A DNA stretch of 64,000 nt from Fulvimarina endophytica (GCF_003403015.1 NZ_QURL01000010.1:1-64000); one strand, 5' to 3'; shown: positions 51,298-60,058, counted from the first letter of the stretch. The notes: generated from the letters alone by a model not told the origin. Numbers and translations are program-made.

Positions 51298-51663
51298 TCA
51301 GCCGAAGCTGCGATCGGACTTGCCCGCGACGGGCAAGGAGGGGACTTCGGGTATCATGGCGGCCTCTTTGCGCTCCTTGCGGATGAGCACCATGTTGCGC
51401 GCGTAGATGAACAGCCCCGTCAGCTGGCCGATGATGAAGACCGGGTCCATGCGATGGATGGCGTAGAGAAGAAGCAGCGAGCCGCCTGCCAGGGAGAACG
51501 TCCAGAACGCGACGGGAACGACGCTCTTGCGAGCGCGCTCCGAGGCGATCCACTGGATGGCGAACCGTCCCGTGAACATCGCCTGCGCGACGAAGCCCAG
51601 CACGATCCATCCGTTGAACTGCTGAACGAAGGTCTCGTGGATGAAATCTGCGATCGCGCTCAT
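51298..51663 (-). CDS. Lipid-A-biosynthesis N-terminal-domain (LAB_N) protein
   Basis: 121 residues from ATG 51663, overlapping the GT2 stop by four bases. The LAB_N pattern NGWIVLGFVAQAMFTGRFAIQWIASERARKSVVPVAFWTFSLAGGSLLLLYAIHRMDPVFIIGQLTGLFIYARNMVLI spans three membrane helices. The domain occurs as stand-alone small proteins beside ArnC-like GT2 and GT39 enzymes. It may assist handling of the lipid-linked sugar, but its action has not been defined. The C-terminal ~30 residues are soluble. Confidence 0.88.
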   Translation of the reverse strand: MSAIADFIHETFVQQFNGWIVLGFVAQAMFTGRFAIQWIASERARKSVVPVAFWTFSLAGGSLLLLYAIHRMDPVFIIGQLTGLFIYARNMVLIRKERKEAAMIPEVPSLPVAGKSDRSFG

Positions 51664-52499
51664 CGTGGCTCTGTTTCCAGTCGATCGGAACGGACGGCCG
51701 TCGCATGCACCGGCTCGAGGACGATCTCCTCGAGCATGGGGTTCTTCGCACAGCGTCTGATCAGCCACCAGACCCCGAAGAGATCGAGGACGCCGCGCCG
51801 CGCCCGATCGAACACCCCGTAATTGGACACGCCCATCCCGCGCGGACGATCCGCGACATCCACATGGACGATCGTGAACCCTTCCCGCAGGACGAGCGCC
51901 GGAAGGTAGCGGTGCCAGCCGTCGAAATAGGGAAGTCTGCGAAACACCTCGATGGGCGCGACCTTGAGACCGCAGCCGGTATCCCGCGTATCGTCCTTCA
52001 GGACGGCGCGGCGCAGGCCGTTGGCGAGGCGCGACGAGACCTGCTTGACGAACGTGTCGGTGCGCCCCGTGCGTTGGCCGGCGGCAAGCCCGCACGCCTC
52101 GCCCGCGGCCTCCAGGGCCTCGACCAGCGCCGGCAGGAAGGCCGGATCGTTCTGGCCGTCGCCGTCGATGGTCGCGATCACGTCGCCGCGCGCTGCGGCC
52201 ACGCCCGAGCGCACCGCCCGGCTCTGGCCGCATGCCCTGTCGTGTCTGAGGTGACGCACCGGGCATCGGCGCTTGGCGAGATCGGCAAGAAGGCTTCCCG
52301 TTCCGTCGCCTGAGCCGTCGTCGACGACGATGATCTCGAAATCCCGATGGCGAAGGGCGGCCTCGATCTCGGGAATGAGGGTCTCCAGATTGCCCGCCTC
52401 GTTGCGAGCCGGAATGACGACGGAGATCAGGTGGAAAGAATGCGGGGTCGGCGGCAAGTCTTCACCGTGCAGGCTGGATCTGGAACGAGGGGACATCAT
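51660..52499 (-). CDS. Polyprenyl-phosphate glycosyltransferase, GT2 (DPM1/ArnC-like)
   Basis: 279 residues from ATG 52499; upstream ATGs at 52535 and 52601 are possible, none has a clear ribosome site. GT-A motifs: HLISVVIPARNEAGNL, EIIVVDDGSGDGTG, the metal site ATIDGDGQNDPAFLP and the DTGCGLK plus GWHRYLPALV region of dolichyl-phosphate-mannose synthases. No C-terminal membrane helices, in contrast to ArnC. It should load a sugar onto a polyprenyl phosphate at the membrane, supplying the GT39 enzyme. Gene order GT2, LAB_N, GT39 is that of lipid A or core decoration systems such as Rgt in rhizobia. Confidence 0.87.
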   Translation of the reverse strand: MMSPRSRSSLHGEDLPPTPHSFHLISVVIPARNEAGNLETLIPEIEAALRHRDFEIIVVDDGSGDGTGSLLADLAKRRCPVRHLRHDRACGQSRAVRSGVAAARGDVIATIDGDGQNDPAFLPALVEALEAAGEACGLAAGQRTGRTDTFVKQVSSRLANGLRRAVLKDDTRDTGCGLKVAPIEVFRRLPYFDGWHRYLPALVLREGFTIVHVDVADRPRGMGVSNYGVFDRARRGVLDLFGVWWLIRRCAKNPMLEEIVLEPVHATAVRSDRLETEPR

Positions 52500-52629
52500 C
52501 GGTGGCGTGATACCTTGCGGTGCGGAACCCGTCATATCCGACGGTGCGGGGGGAGGGTATTCCACCAAAGCGTGTGCCCGCCATTTTTGCTCGTGGCGCA
52601 TATCGGCTGGTGTTTTCCAAGTAAAGGAA

Positions 52630-52651
52630 AGGGCGGCCCGGGGACCGCCCT
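52630..52651 (-). terminator. Rho-independent terminator of katG
   Basis: Minus-strand hairpin with a 7-bp stem (52630-52636 with 52645-52651) and an 8-base loop, followed by TTTCCTTT. It ends nine bases past the katG stop codon. Confidence 0.75.
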
Positions 52652-52659
52652 CCCGTTCG

Positions 52660-54969
52660 TCAGGCGGCCTTTTTCAGCGAGGGGATGGTGTCGTATCGGT
52701 CGAGCATCATCACCTTGTTCCAGGCGGCGACGAAGTCCTTGACGAGGCGTTCGTGGCCGTCGGACGCGCCGTAGACTTCGGCGATCTGGCGCAGCTGGGC
52801 GTTCGAGCCGAAGATCAGGTCGCAGCGGGTCGCCGTGAACTTCACCTCGTCCGACTTGAAGTCGTTGAGCGTGAAGGACATGCCGTCCGCATCGGCCTTC
52901 TTCCAGGTGTAGTCCGGCGAGGTCAGGTTGACGAAGAAGTCGTTCGTCAGGACGCCCGGACGATCCGTGAAGACGCCGTGCCTGGAGCCGTCCCAGTTCG
53001 TGTCGAGGACACGCAGCCCGCCGACGAGGGCCGTCCATTCGGGCGCCGTCAGCGAAAGCAGCATCGCCCGGTCGAGGAAGAGCTGCTCGGGCGGCACGTT
53101 GTAGACGATGTCCTCGCGGTGATAGTTGCGGAAGCCGTCCGAAACCGGCTCCAGCCACTCGAAGAACTCGACATTCGTGAGCTCCTGCGTCGTGTCCATG
53201 CGGCCCGGGGTGAACGGCACCTTCACGTCGACGCCGGCATCCTTCGCGGCCTTCTCGACGGCCGCGCAGCCGGCGAGAACGACGATGTCGGCAAGCGAGA
53301 TCCTCTTGCCGCCCGACTGGGCTGCGTTGAACTCGTCGGCGATCAGGCGCAGCGCCGCCAGCACCTTGTCGGTGCGCTCGGGATCGTTGACCTGCCAGCC
53401 ATTCTGCGGCTCGAGCGCGATGCGGCCGCCGTTCGCCCCGCCCCGCTTGTCGGAATCGCGATAGGTGGAGGCCGAGCTCCAGGCCACGAAGACGAGATCG
53501 GAGACCGTGAGGCCGCAATCGAGGATCTTCGCCTTCAGCTGCCCGATATCGGCATCGTTCACCACCTCGTGGTCGAGGTCGGGGATCGGGTCCTGCCAGT
53601 CGAGATCCTCGGCCGGAACCTCGGGCCCGAGATAGCGGACCTTCGGGCCCATGTCGCGATGGACGAGCTTGAACCAGGCGCGTGAGAAGGCGTCGGTGAA
53701 GGCGTCGAAGTCGTTCAGGAACTTCTCGCAGATCTTGCGGTATTCCGGATCGGTGATCAGCGCGATGTCCGACGTCATCATCATCAGGGGATGCATCTCG
53801 TCGGTATGGGCGTCTGGCGTCTTCGGCGCGTTCGGGTCCTTCGGCTGCCACTGGAGGGCACCGGCCGGAGATTTGGTCTTTTCCCACTCGAACTTGAAGA
53901 GGTTGGTGAGGTAGTCGTTGTCCCACTTGGTCGGGTTCGGCGTCCACGAGCCCTCGATGCCGTTGGTCATCGTGTACTGGGCAAAGCCCGAGCCGTTGGG
54001 ATTGTGCCAGCCCATGCCCATCGCCTCGATCGGCGCGCCTTCGGGGGCGGGTCCGATCTTGTCGGGCGAGGTCATGCCGTGGGACTTGCCGAAGGCGTGG
54101 CCGCCCGCGATGAGCGCCACCGTCTCCTCGTCGTTCATCGCCATGCGCGAGAACGTCGTGCGGATATCGCGGGCCGAATCCATCGGATCGCCGTTGCCGT
54201 TCGGGCCTTCCGGATCGACATAGATCAGCGCCTGATGGGAGGCCGCGAGCGGGTTTTCGAGATCGTAGTGATCGTCCTTGGGCTCGCCTTCCCAGCGCAG
54301 GGTGCGGGTCACCATCTGGTTGGGATGGCCCTCGAGCGGACCGGGCGCGGTCTCGCTCGGCTTCTTGCCGTTCCAGCCTTCAGGCCCCCAATAGGTGGCG
54401 CGGTCGGCCTCCCAGGCATCGATGCGGCCGCCGCCGAAGCCGAAGGTGGGGAAACCCATGATTTCCAGCGAGCAGTTGCCGGCGAGGATATAGAGATCGG
54501 CCCAGGAGAGGGCGGCGCCGTATTTCTGCTTGATCGGCCAGAGCAGGCGGCGCGACTTGTCGGTGTTGCCGTTGTCCCACCACGAATTGATCGGCGCGAA
54601 GCGCTGCATGCCCTTGGCCGCACCGCCGCGCCCGTCGGCCCGCCGGTAGGTTCCGGCCGAATGCCAGGCCATGCGGATCATCTGCGGGCCGTAATTGCCG
54701 TAGTCGGACGGCCACCAGTCGACCGAGGAGGTGAGGAAGGCCTTGATGTCGGCCTTCACCTCGTCGAGGTTCAGCGTCTTGAACGCCTCGGCATAGTCGA
54801 AGCTCTTGCCGAGCGGGTTCGCCTCGACCGGGTCCTGATGCAGAAGCTCCACCTTCAGCCGGTTCGGCCACCAGTGGTCGAGCTGCGGCTCCGATCCCGT
54901 CGCACCCCCGATACGCGTGCCGCCGAACGGGCACTCGCCGCGGTTCGAAATGTCTGGTCTCACATTCAT
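52660..54969 (-). CDS. katG: Catalase-peroxidase
   Basis: 769 residues, a duplicated class I heme peroxidase. The N-terminal domain has the distal triad IRMAWHSAGTYR (Arg, Trp, His) and the proximal His in GGHAFGKSHG. The Trp of AWH, the Tyr of HQALIYVDPEGP and the Met of RMAMNDEE form the expected Met-Tyr-Trp cross-link required for catalase activity. The C-terminal domain (about residues 440-769) lacks heme ligands, as normal. It detoxifies hydrogen peroxide in the cytoplasm. Length and motifs indicate a working enzyme. No OxyR gene is adjacent. Confidence 0.95.
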   Translation of the reverse strand: MNVRPDISNRGECPFGGTRIGGATGSEPQLDHWWPNRLKVELLHQDPVEANPLGKSFDYAEAFKTLNLDEVKADIKAFLTSSVDWWPSDYGNYGPQMIRMAWHSAGTYRRADGRGGAAKGMQRFAPINSWWDNGNTDKSRRLLWPIKQKYGAALSWADLYILAGNCSLEIMGFPTFGFGGGRIDAWEADRATYWGPEGWNGKKPSETAPGPLEGHPNQMVTRTLRWEGEPKDDHYDLENPLAASHQALIYVDPEGPNGNGDPMDSARDIRTTFSRMAMNDEETVALIAGGHAFGKSHGMTSPDKIGPAPEGAPIEAMGMGWHNPNGSGFAQYTMTNGIEGSWTPNPTKWDNDYLTNLFKFEWEKTKSPAGALQWQPKDPNAPKTPDAHTDEMHPLMMMTSDIALITDPEYRKICEKFLNDFDAFTDAFSRAWFKLVHRDMGPKVRYLGPEVPAEDLDWQDPIPDLDHEVVNDADIGQLKAKILDCGLTVSDLVFVAWSSASTYRDSDKRGGANGGRIALEPQNGWQVNDPERTDKVLAALRLIADEFNAAQSGGKRISLADIVVLAGCAAVEKAAKDAGVDVKVPFTPGRMDTTQELTNVEFFEWLEPVSDGFRNYHREDIVYNVPPEQLFLDRAMLLSLTAPEWTALVGGLRVLDTNWDGSRHGVFTDRPGVLTNDFFVNLTSPDYTWKKADADGMSFTLNDFKSDEVKFTATRCDLIFGSNAQLRQIAEVYGASDGHERLVKDFVAAWNKVMMLDRYDTIPSLKKAA

Positions 54970-55012
54970 GATACCTGTCCTTGTCTTGTCTTGATCTGTC
55001 GTTGCCGGGGGA

Positions 55013-55047
55013 CCCGGGCGCCCGGATCGATATCGGGGGCGCCCGGG
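55013..55047 (-). terminator. GC hairpin between aquaporin and katG genes
   Basis: Perfect 11-bp stem (55013-55023 with 55037-55047), 13-base loop, no U-tract. It would form in mRNA reading from the aquaporin gene toward katG and could limit read-through. Confidence 0.5.
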
Positions 55048-55061
55048 ACGATATCGGGGGC
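55028..55061. repeat. Two direct copies of a 13-base repeat
   Basis: CGATATCGGGGGC occurs at 55028-55040 and 55049-55061, 21 bp apart (two helical turns), upstream of katG. The first copy overlaps the loop and right arm of the hairpin. A regulatory role is possible but unproven. Confidence 0.5.
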
Positions 55062-55068
55062 TTGGGCG

Positions 55069-55770
55069 TCAGAACGCCGCCTGTCTCTCGTCGACCTCGG
55101 GATGTGTCTCGTCACCGATCCGGCGGGCATAGACGACCCGGTAGAGGATCGCGGCGACGATCGCGCCGAGGATCTGGACGATGGAATAGGCGAGAACCTG
55201 CGTGTAGACGCCCGTTCCGATCGCCGGTCCGAGCGTGCGGGCCGGGTTGAGCGAGGCGCCGGTGACGGGACCGAACGCCATGATGCAGAAGGCCACCGTC
55301 ATGCCGATGGCGAAGGGCGCGAAATTGCCGGCGGTCCCGCGCAGCGCCGTGTTGAGAACGGCCGTCATCAGGAAGAAGGTGCCGATGAATTCCAGGAACA
55401 GCCCGCCCGCGATCGAGGTCATGTCGGTATTGATCATGGTCATGCCGAGATGGTTCGGCGCGTTCGCGCCATAGACGGCGGCAAGGACGAGGCCGCCGAC
55501 GATGCCGCCCGCGATCTGCGCGAGAAAGACCGGCACGGCCGCCGACAACCGGCCTTCGCCGGCCACCACGACGCCGATGGTGAGGGCCGGGTTCACGTAG
55601 GAATTGCTCTCGTTGCCGAACGCATAGGCGAAGACCATGATGACGAAGCCATGGGCAAGGCCGATCGCCACCCAGTTGTTCGGATCCACGGCGACGACCG
55701 CCCCGGCGCCGATGAAGATGAGGGCGAATGTGCCGATGAACTCGGCGATGAGTGCTTTTGTCAGATGCAT
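55069..55770 (-). CDS. Aquaporin (MIP family)
   Basis: 233 residues from ATG 55770. Six membrane helices and two half-helices. The second NPA box GASLNPARTLGPAI is regular and includes the selectivity-filter Arg; the first reads NSYVNPALTIG in place of the usual GHFNPAVT. IAEFIGTFALIFIGAGAV at the N-terminus and a second LEFIGTFFLMTAVLNTAL show the internal duplication. It conducts water or small neutral solutes, possibly hydrogen peroxide. AqpZ versus GlpF type cannot be settled by eye. It lies 99 bases upstream of katG in the same orientation. Confidence 0.87.
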   Translation of the reverse strand: MHLTKALIAEFIGTFALIFIGAGAVVAVDPNNWVAIGLAHGFVIMVFAYAFGNESNSYVNPALTIGVVVAGEGRLSAAVPVFLAQIAGGIVGGLVLAAVYGANAPNHLGMTMINTDMTSIAGGLFLEFIGTFFLMTAVLNTALRGTAGNFAPFAIGMTVAFCIMAFGPVTGASLNPARTLGPAIGTGVYTQVLAYSIVQILGAIVAAILYRVVYARRIGDETHPEVDERQAAF

Positions 55771-55851
55771 GGATCCGTCCCTAACGGTCGCGGGCAGACG
55801 ACCTCCGCCCTCTTTGCCGATGGGTAACCCGGTGCGACAGGGCGCGATCCG

Positions 55852-55886
55852 TAAATTCGGTTTCATAGTATGAACCGCCGTTCATG
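55852..55886 (-). repeat. 35-base element, copy 1 (inverted relative to copy 2)
   Basis: On the minus strand it begins CATGAACGGCGGTTCATACT and continues ATGAAACCGAATTTA. It matches copy 2 in 30 of 35 bases. Position: 82 bases upstream of the aquaporin start. It contains the dyad GGTTCAT / TGAAACC. Confidence 0.65.
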
Positions 55887-56062
55887 ACCGGCTGGATCCG
55901 CCTTCGGGGCGGCTGCGGGCAGCATGGTGCCCCTCTCCCGACACATCGCCGCGAAGGGCCTCCATCCGCATGGCGTGCCTTGCCGTCCAGCCTCGATGCC
56001 CGGCGTCCGAGGGTCCCGAAAGCCGGCCCGTCTTTCCGTTCGGTGTCCGGCCCGCGGCCCTT

Positions 56063-56097
56063 CATGAACTCCGGTTCATTCTGTGAAACCGACTTTA
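56063..56097 (+). repeat. 35-base element, copy 2
   Basis: On the plus strand it begins CATGAACTCCGGTTCATTCT and continues GTGAAACCGACTTTA. It faces the VIT-family gene, as copy 1 faces the aquaporin gene. The rest of the 508-base gap 55771-56278 contains no convincing ORF. Confidence 0.65.
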
Positions 56098-56278
56098 ACC
56101 GCCACCGGCGGAGGCGAACGCATCCATTCCACCCTGGAACGGTTCTCATCTGCGACGAGGCGGGACGCCGAAGTGGAAGGACGATCGTCCGCAGGTCGGG
56201 GCAACCGATCCGGGCGCGCTCCTCCGTCGGGCTCCTCACGCCGGAAACGAGATCTCCAACCCCGCGCGCCGCGATCCC

Positions 56279-56845
56279 ATGACGGAAGGCGCCGCGAGGG
56301 CGGGAGCGAGCGAGGGCCAGAGGATGGCGAGCCAGAACAGCACTTTCGGCATCGAGACGGGCCCCGCCGGCTCGCAGACGCGCCAGCAATTCGTCCGCAC
56401 CTATGTCCAGCCCTCCCTCGCCGGCCTCATCGACGGGTCCGTCTCGACACTCGCGCCGATCTTCGCGACGGCCTTCGCCACCCAGGAGCCTGGCCAGGCG
56501 TTCCGTGTCGGCCTCGCCGCCTCCCTCGGCGCGGGCATTTCGATGGCCGTCACGGAAATCGCCTCGGACGACGGCGAGATCTCGGGTCGCGGTTCGCCGA
56601 CGATCCGGGGCATCGCGACGGGTCTTGCAACGACGGTCGGCGGCCTCGGACACGCGCTTCCCTACCTGATCCCCGATTTCTGGCTCGCGACCTGGATCGC
56701 CTTCTCGGTCGTCGCGGTGGAACTCTTCGTCATCGCGGCGGTCCAGCACCGCTTCATGAAGACGTCCTGGCGCCGGTCGCTGATCCAGATCGTCGTCGGT
56801 GGCGTGGTCGTCCTCGCCGTCGGCCTCCTCGTCGGCATCGGCTGA
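56279..56845 (+). CDS. VIT-family (CCC1/MbfA-like) membrane protein
   Basis: 188 residues from ATG 56279; ATG 56324 would remove a 15-residue low-complexity start. The VIT1/CCC1 pattern is visible: TYVQPSLAGLIDGSVSTLAPIFATAFAT, LGAGISMAVTEIASDDGEISGRGSPTIRG and two C-terminal helix pairs. In MbfA the same domain follows a ferritin-like domain and exports iron; here the ferritin-like part is missing. It probably moves iron or manganese across the inner membrane. Location between peroxide-defence and sensor genes is consistent with metal/oxidative stress. Confidence 0.78.
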   Translation: MTEGAARAGASEGQRMASQNSTFGIETGPAGSQTRQQFVRTYVQPSLAGLIDGSVSTLAPIFATAFATQEPGQAFRVGLAASLGAGISMAVTEIASDDGEISGRGSPTIRGIATGLATTVGGLGHALPYLIPDFWLATWIAFSVVAVELFVIAAVQHRFMKTSWRRSLIQIVVGGVVVLAVGLLVGIG

Positions 56846-56981
56846 GGGATCGTCGATCATCGGCCTCGGGACCTTCATGGCGCCGTTTGCCGCGTCCTTC
56901 GATCAGGTCCCGCCGCCTTGCGGACCGGTGCCCTTTGATCGAAGACGGTTTGCTGCAGAGAGAAGGAAGGAGGGGCCGGGC

Positions 56982-57692
56982 ATGACGGACCATGCGGGAC
57001 CAAATCCGCCATCCGACACGAGACGGGTCGCCCTGTGCGAGGACGACGACGAGATGGCGGCCGAGATCCGGAGGCTCCTCGACGAGGCAGGCTTCGCCGT
57101 CCGGCGTTTTGCGACGGGCGAGGCGCTTCTCGGTGCGGCGCGGTCCGGCTTTGCCGACGTCCTGGTGCTCGATCGCCGCCTGCCGGACTGGGAGGGGCTG
57201 GAAGTCCTTGCCGAACTGAAACGGCGCGGCGTTTCCCTGCCGACGCTGATCCTGAGCGCCCTGTCCGATCTCAACGAGCGCGTGCGCGGTCTTCGCGCGG
57301 GCGGCGACGACTATCTGTGCAAGCCGTTCGAGCCGATCGAACTCGTCGCCCGGCTGGAGGCGCTCCTGCGCCGGCCATCGGGGTCCGGCGAAACGCAGCT
57401 GAGGCAGGGCTCCCTCGTCCTCGACCTCGTCGCCAAGAAGGCCTGGCGCGGCGAGCGCGAGCTCGAGCTTCTCTCGCGCGAGTTCGAGGTTCTCGCCTAT
57501 CTCCTGCGCAGCGAAGGCTCGGTGGTCACCCGCGCGATGCTGCTGCGCGACGTCTGGCACTACAATTTCGAGCCGAAGAGCAATGTGGTCGACGTCCATA
57601 TGGGCCGGCTGCGGCGCAAGCTCGATACCGAGACGGACATGCCGATGATTTCGAGCGTACGCGGGAGAGGCTATCGCCTGTCGGTGCGATGA
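56982..57692 (+). CDS. OmpR-family response regulator (second system)
   Basis: 236 residues from ATG 56982 (GAAGGAGG upstream). Receiver domain with Glu20-Asp21-Asp22-Asp23, phosphoacceptor Asp64 (VLVLDRRLPDWEG), Ser in ILSALS and Lys in DDYLCKPF. The winged-helix domain has KAWRGERELELLSREFEVLAYLL, VVDVHMGRLRRKLD and SVRGRGYRLSVR. The overlapping ATGA with the kinase gene defines the pair. A 136-base gap after the VIT gene leaves the targets unknown. Confidence 0.9.
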   Translation: MTDHAGPNPPSDTRRVALCEDDDEMAAEIRRLLDEAGFAVRRFATGEALLGAARSGFADVLVLDRRLPDWEGLEVLAELKRRGVSLPTLILSALSDLNERVRGLRAGGDDYLCKPFEPIELVARLEALLRRPSGSGETQLRQGSLVLDLVAKKAWRGERELELLSREFEVLAYLLRSEGSVVTRAMLLRDVWHYNFEPKSNVVDVHMGRLRRKLDTETDMPMISSVRGRGYRLSVR

Positions 57693-59086
57693 CCCCGTTC
57701 CACAAGGACGTGCGCCATCGAACGGTGATCCGGTGGAGCGCCGGTCTCGCGGCTCTTCTGATGCTGCAGATGGCGGTTCTGGCCGGTCTCGTCGCGCTCT
57801 TCCTCAGCGTCGCGCAATCGCGCGAGATCGAGACGGAGCTCGGCGATTTCTGCGAGGTGTTCTCCTCGATCCCGCCGGACCGCCGCGCCCACGAACTGGA
57901 GGAATCGATCAGGGCCGATATCCATCGTCAGCGCATCGTGCTGCTGGAAGACGCAGGCGGAAGGCCGCTCGCCGGAAACGCCGCCGCCATTCCGGCGGCG
58001 CTCGAGCCGGATCGTCCCGCAAGGGAGGTTTCGGTCCTGCGCTCCGATCCGGTGCCGACGGTGGAAACACGGGTCGTCGGCCGTCTCTGCGGTCTTCTCG
58101 GCGGTCAGCGCCTGTTCGTCGGTCTCGACCGCGGACAGAACGCCGAGACGGTCCAGCTGGTGGAGAAGGCGTTTCTTCTCGCTCTTATTCCCGCATCGAT
58201 CTTCGCCCTGCTCGGGGGGCTGATCATCGGCGACAGGGCCGTCCAGCGTCTCGACGCGGTCCGGCGCCTCAGCGAACGGATCATCGCCGGCGACCTGAAG
58301 AAGCGGCTTCCCGTCGCGCGCAAGCCCGACGTTCTCGGGGCGCTGAACATTCACATCAACACGATGCTCGACCGCATCGAGATGCTGATGGTGGAGCTGC
58401 GCGGACTGGGCGACGACATCGCCCACCAGTTGAAGACGCCGCTCACCCGTCTGAAGACCAAGCTCGACCGGGTCGTGGCGAATGCGGAGAAGGGCGAGGT
58501 CCCGCTTGCCGCAGCCGAGGACGCCCTTGCCGAGTGCCGGAACGCCATGTCGATCGTCTCCAGCCTCCTGCGGATCCGCGAACTCGACGACCGCCAGAAG
58601 CGAGCCCTCTTCGCCCCGCTTCGTCTCGATGGGATCGTTGCGGACGTGCACGAACTGTTCGCCCCCTTCGCCGACGAACGCGGCGCCTCGCTCGCGCTGA
58701 AGGCGACGCCGATCGCGGTGATGGGAGACCGGGACCTCCTGATGGAGGCGCTCGCCAACCTCGTCGAGAACGCACTGAAGTTCGGACCGCACGGCGCGGC
58801 GATCGAGATCGCCCTCGTCGCGGTGGAGGGAGGGGCCGAACTCGAAGTCTCGGACGGCGGAACGGGCTTTGCGCCAGGCGAGATCGACCAGATCGGCCAG
58901 CGCTTCTTCCGGGGGCGCGAGGCCGAGGGCATCGAGGGCGTCGGGCTCGGCCTCGCGCTCGTTCATGCCGTGGCGCGCCTGCACGGCTTCACCTTGAGCA
59001 GCCGCCTCGCCTCGGCGGGCGGCCGTCACGCCATGGTCCTGTCGATCCCGCAAGGCGAGATCCTCGAAACCCCGCCCGAAGACTGA
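57689..59086 (+). CDS. Sensor histidine kinase (second system)
   Basis: 465 residues. Membrane helices at about 16-38 and 153-175 flank a ~110-residue periplasmic part with two Cys (DFCEVF and RLCGLL) that could form a disulfide. HAMP, then H-box LGDDIAHQLKTPLTRLK with His246, N-box LANLVENALKFG, G-box SDGGTGFAPGEIDQIGQRFFRG and GVGLGLALVHAVARLHG. Complete class I kinase, coupled to its regulator by four bases. The cysteines hint at redox or metal sensing, but this is not shown. Confidence 0.9.
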   Translation: MTPFHKDVRHRTVIRWSAGLAALLMLQMAVLAGLVALFLSVAQSREIETELGDFCEVFSSIPPDRRAHELEESIRADIHRQRIVLLEDAGGRPLAGNAAAIPAALEPDRPAREVSVLRSDPVPTVETRVVGRLCGLLGGQRLFVGLDRGQNAETVQLVEKAFLLALIPASIFALLGGLIIGDRAVQRLDAVRRLSERIIAGDLKKRLPVARKPDVLGALNIHINTMLDRIEMLMVELRGLGDDIAHQLKTPLTRLKTKLDRVVANAEKGEVPLAAAEDALAECRNAMSIVSSLLRIRELDDRQKRALFAPLRLDGIVADVHELFAPFADERGASLALKATPIAVMGDRDLLMEALANLVENALKFGPHGAAIEIALVAVEGGAELEVSDGGTGFAPGEIDQIGQRFFRGREAEGIEGVGLGLALVHAVARLHGFTLSSRLASAGGRHAMVLSIPQGEILETPPED

Positions 59087-59258
59087 TCCGGCCGGAAGCC
59101 GGGGAACACTTCCGTGAAGCCGGGCTTCCCGGCTCTCGGGGGCATCGCAGGGTATCGCGAGGCGTTGCCCATCCTGTCCGCATCCGGCCCGGGCCATGAA
59201 CCCTTTGGAACGGCGAGGAGAACGGTTCCGTCGTCCCGATTGCCGGCGACGCGACGAT

Positions 59259-59651
59259 CTAGCGGATGACGATCACTTCGACGCCGATGGTCTCGGCGAG
59301 GTTCGACCAGATCCGGTCGGCGGTGACCGCCGGCATGTCGAGCATTTGTGCAAGGGCAAGGCAGCTGCGATCGCCGAGGCTGAGGCCGAAGGGCTTCGTC
59401 CACTCGACCAGTTCGGCGGCCCGCTCGGCGAGCTCCCAGGTCAGGTCGCGTCCTTCCAGATTGAGAGAGCGAACGGCGAGACGCGCGTCTTGCGGCGCCA
59501 TGCCCTTCGAGGCGAGGCTTGCGATAAGTTCCTGCACGTTGACGGTGGAGACGATCGCGCGATCCTCGAGCATCGACGCGACCCTGTCGGCTCCCGTCTC
59601 GTCCCGAAGGAAGGCCATGATCGCGGAGGTGTCGAGCACCATGCCCGTCAT
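59259..59651 (-). CDS. PIN-domain toxin, VapC family
   Basis: 130 residues. The PIN RNase acidic residues are present: Asp7 in MVLDTSAIMAFL, Glu in NVQELIASL, Asp in LSLGDRSCLALA and Asp in PAVTADRIW. VapC toxins cleave tRNA or rRNA when released from the antitoxin. It overlaps the upstream antitoxin gene by four bases, the normal order. All four metal ligands are intact, so the toxin should be active. Confidence 0.92.
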   Translation of the reverse strand: MTGMVLDTSAIMAFLRDETGADRVASMLEDRAIVSTVNVQELIASLASKGMAPQDARLAVRSLNLEGRDLTWELAERAAELVEWTKPFGLSLGDRSCLALAQMLDMPAVTADRIWSNLAETIGVEVIVIR

Positions 59652-59917
59652 GATCCACCATCCGCTTCGCGCAACGCTTCCCTGCGCCGTTCCTCGATCA
59701 GATCACCCACCAGGTCGACATCGGCGGGGATCGATTGCCGAACGAGGTCCTGAGCCCGCCTGAGGGAACGCCGCAGCGTCGTCACCTCGACCTCGCCATT
59801 CTCCTTCTCGATGAACACGATCTTCCCCCCGCCATCGAGTTCGAGCTTGGATCTGAGGGCCGAGGGAAGGTTCATCCGCCCGTTCTTCGCCACGGGCACG
59901 ATGTGTCGATCAAGCAT
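59648..59917 (-). CDS. AbrB/MazE-fold antitoxin (VapB-like)
   Basis: 89 residues from ATG 59917; a TTG three codons earlier is also open. The swapped-hairpin DNA-binding fold is indicated by RHIVPVAKNGRMNLPSALRSKLELDGGGKIVFIEKENGEVEVTTL. The C-terminal part (about 55-89, Arg/Glu-rich helix) should wrap the VapC toxin. Antitoxin first, toxin second with a four-base overlap is typical of VapBC and implies autoregulation. Confidence 0.88.
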   Translation of the reverse strand: MLDRHIVPVAKNGRMNLPSALRSKLELDGGGKIVFIEKENGEVEVTTLRRSLRRAQDLVRQSIPADVDLVGDLIEERRREALREADGGS

Positions 59918-60058
59918 GAGGATCAATCCTGGTGGCAGCGATCAAATCAGGGATTGCCCAGAGATAATGCCTCCTTCCGGAATTGGGAAGAGAAATGCCG
60001 ACGAGACCTGATACGCGATTTTCTACCCGCTAAAAACCGGCCCGATCGCCGAGAGCGC

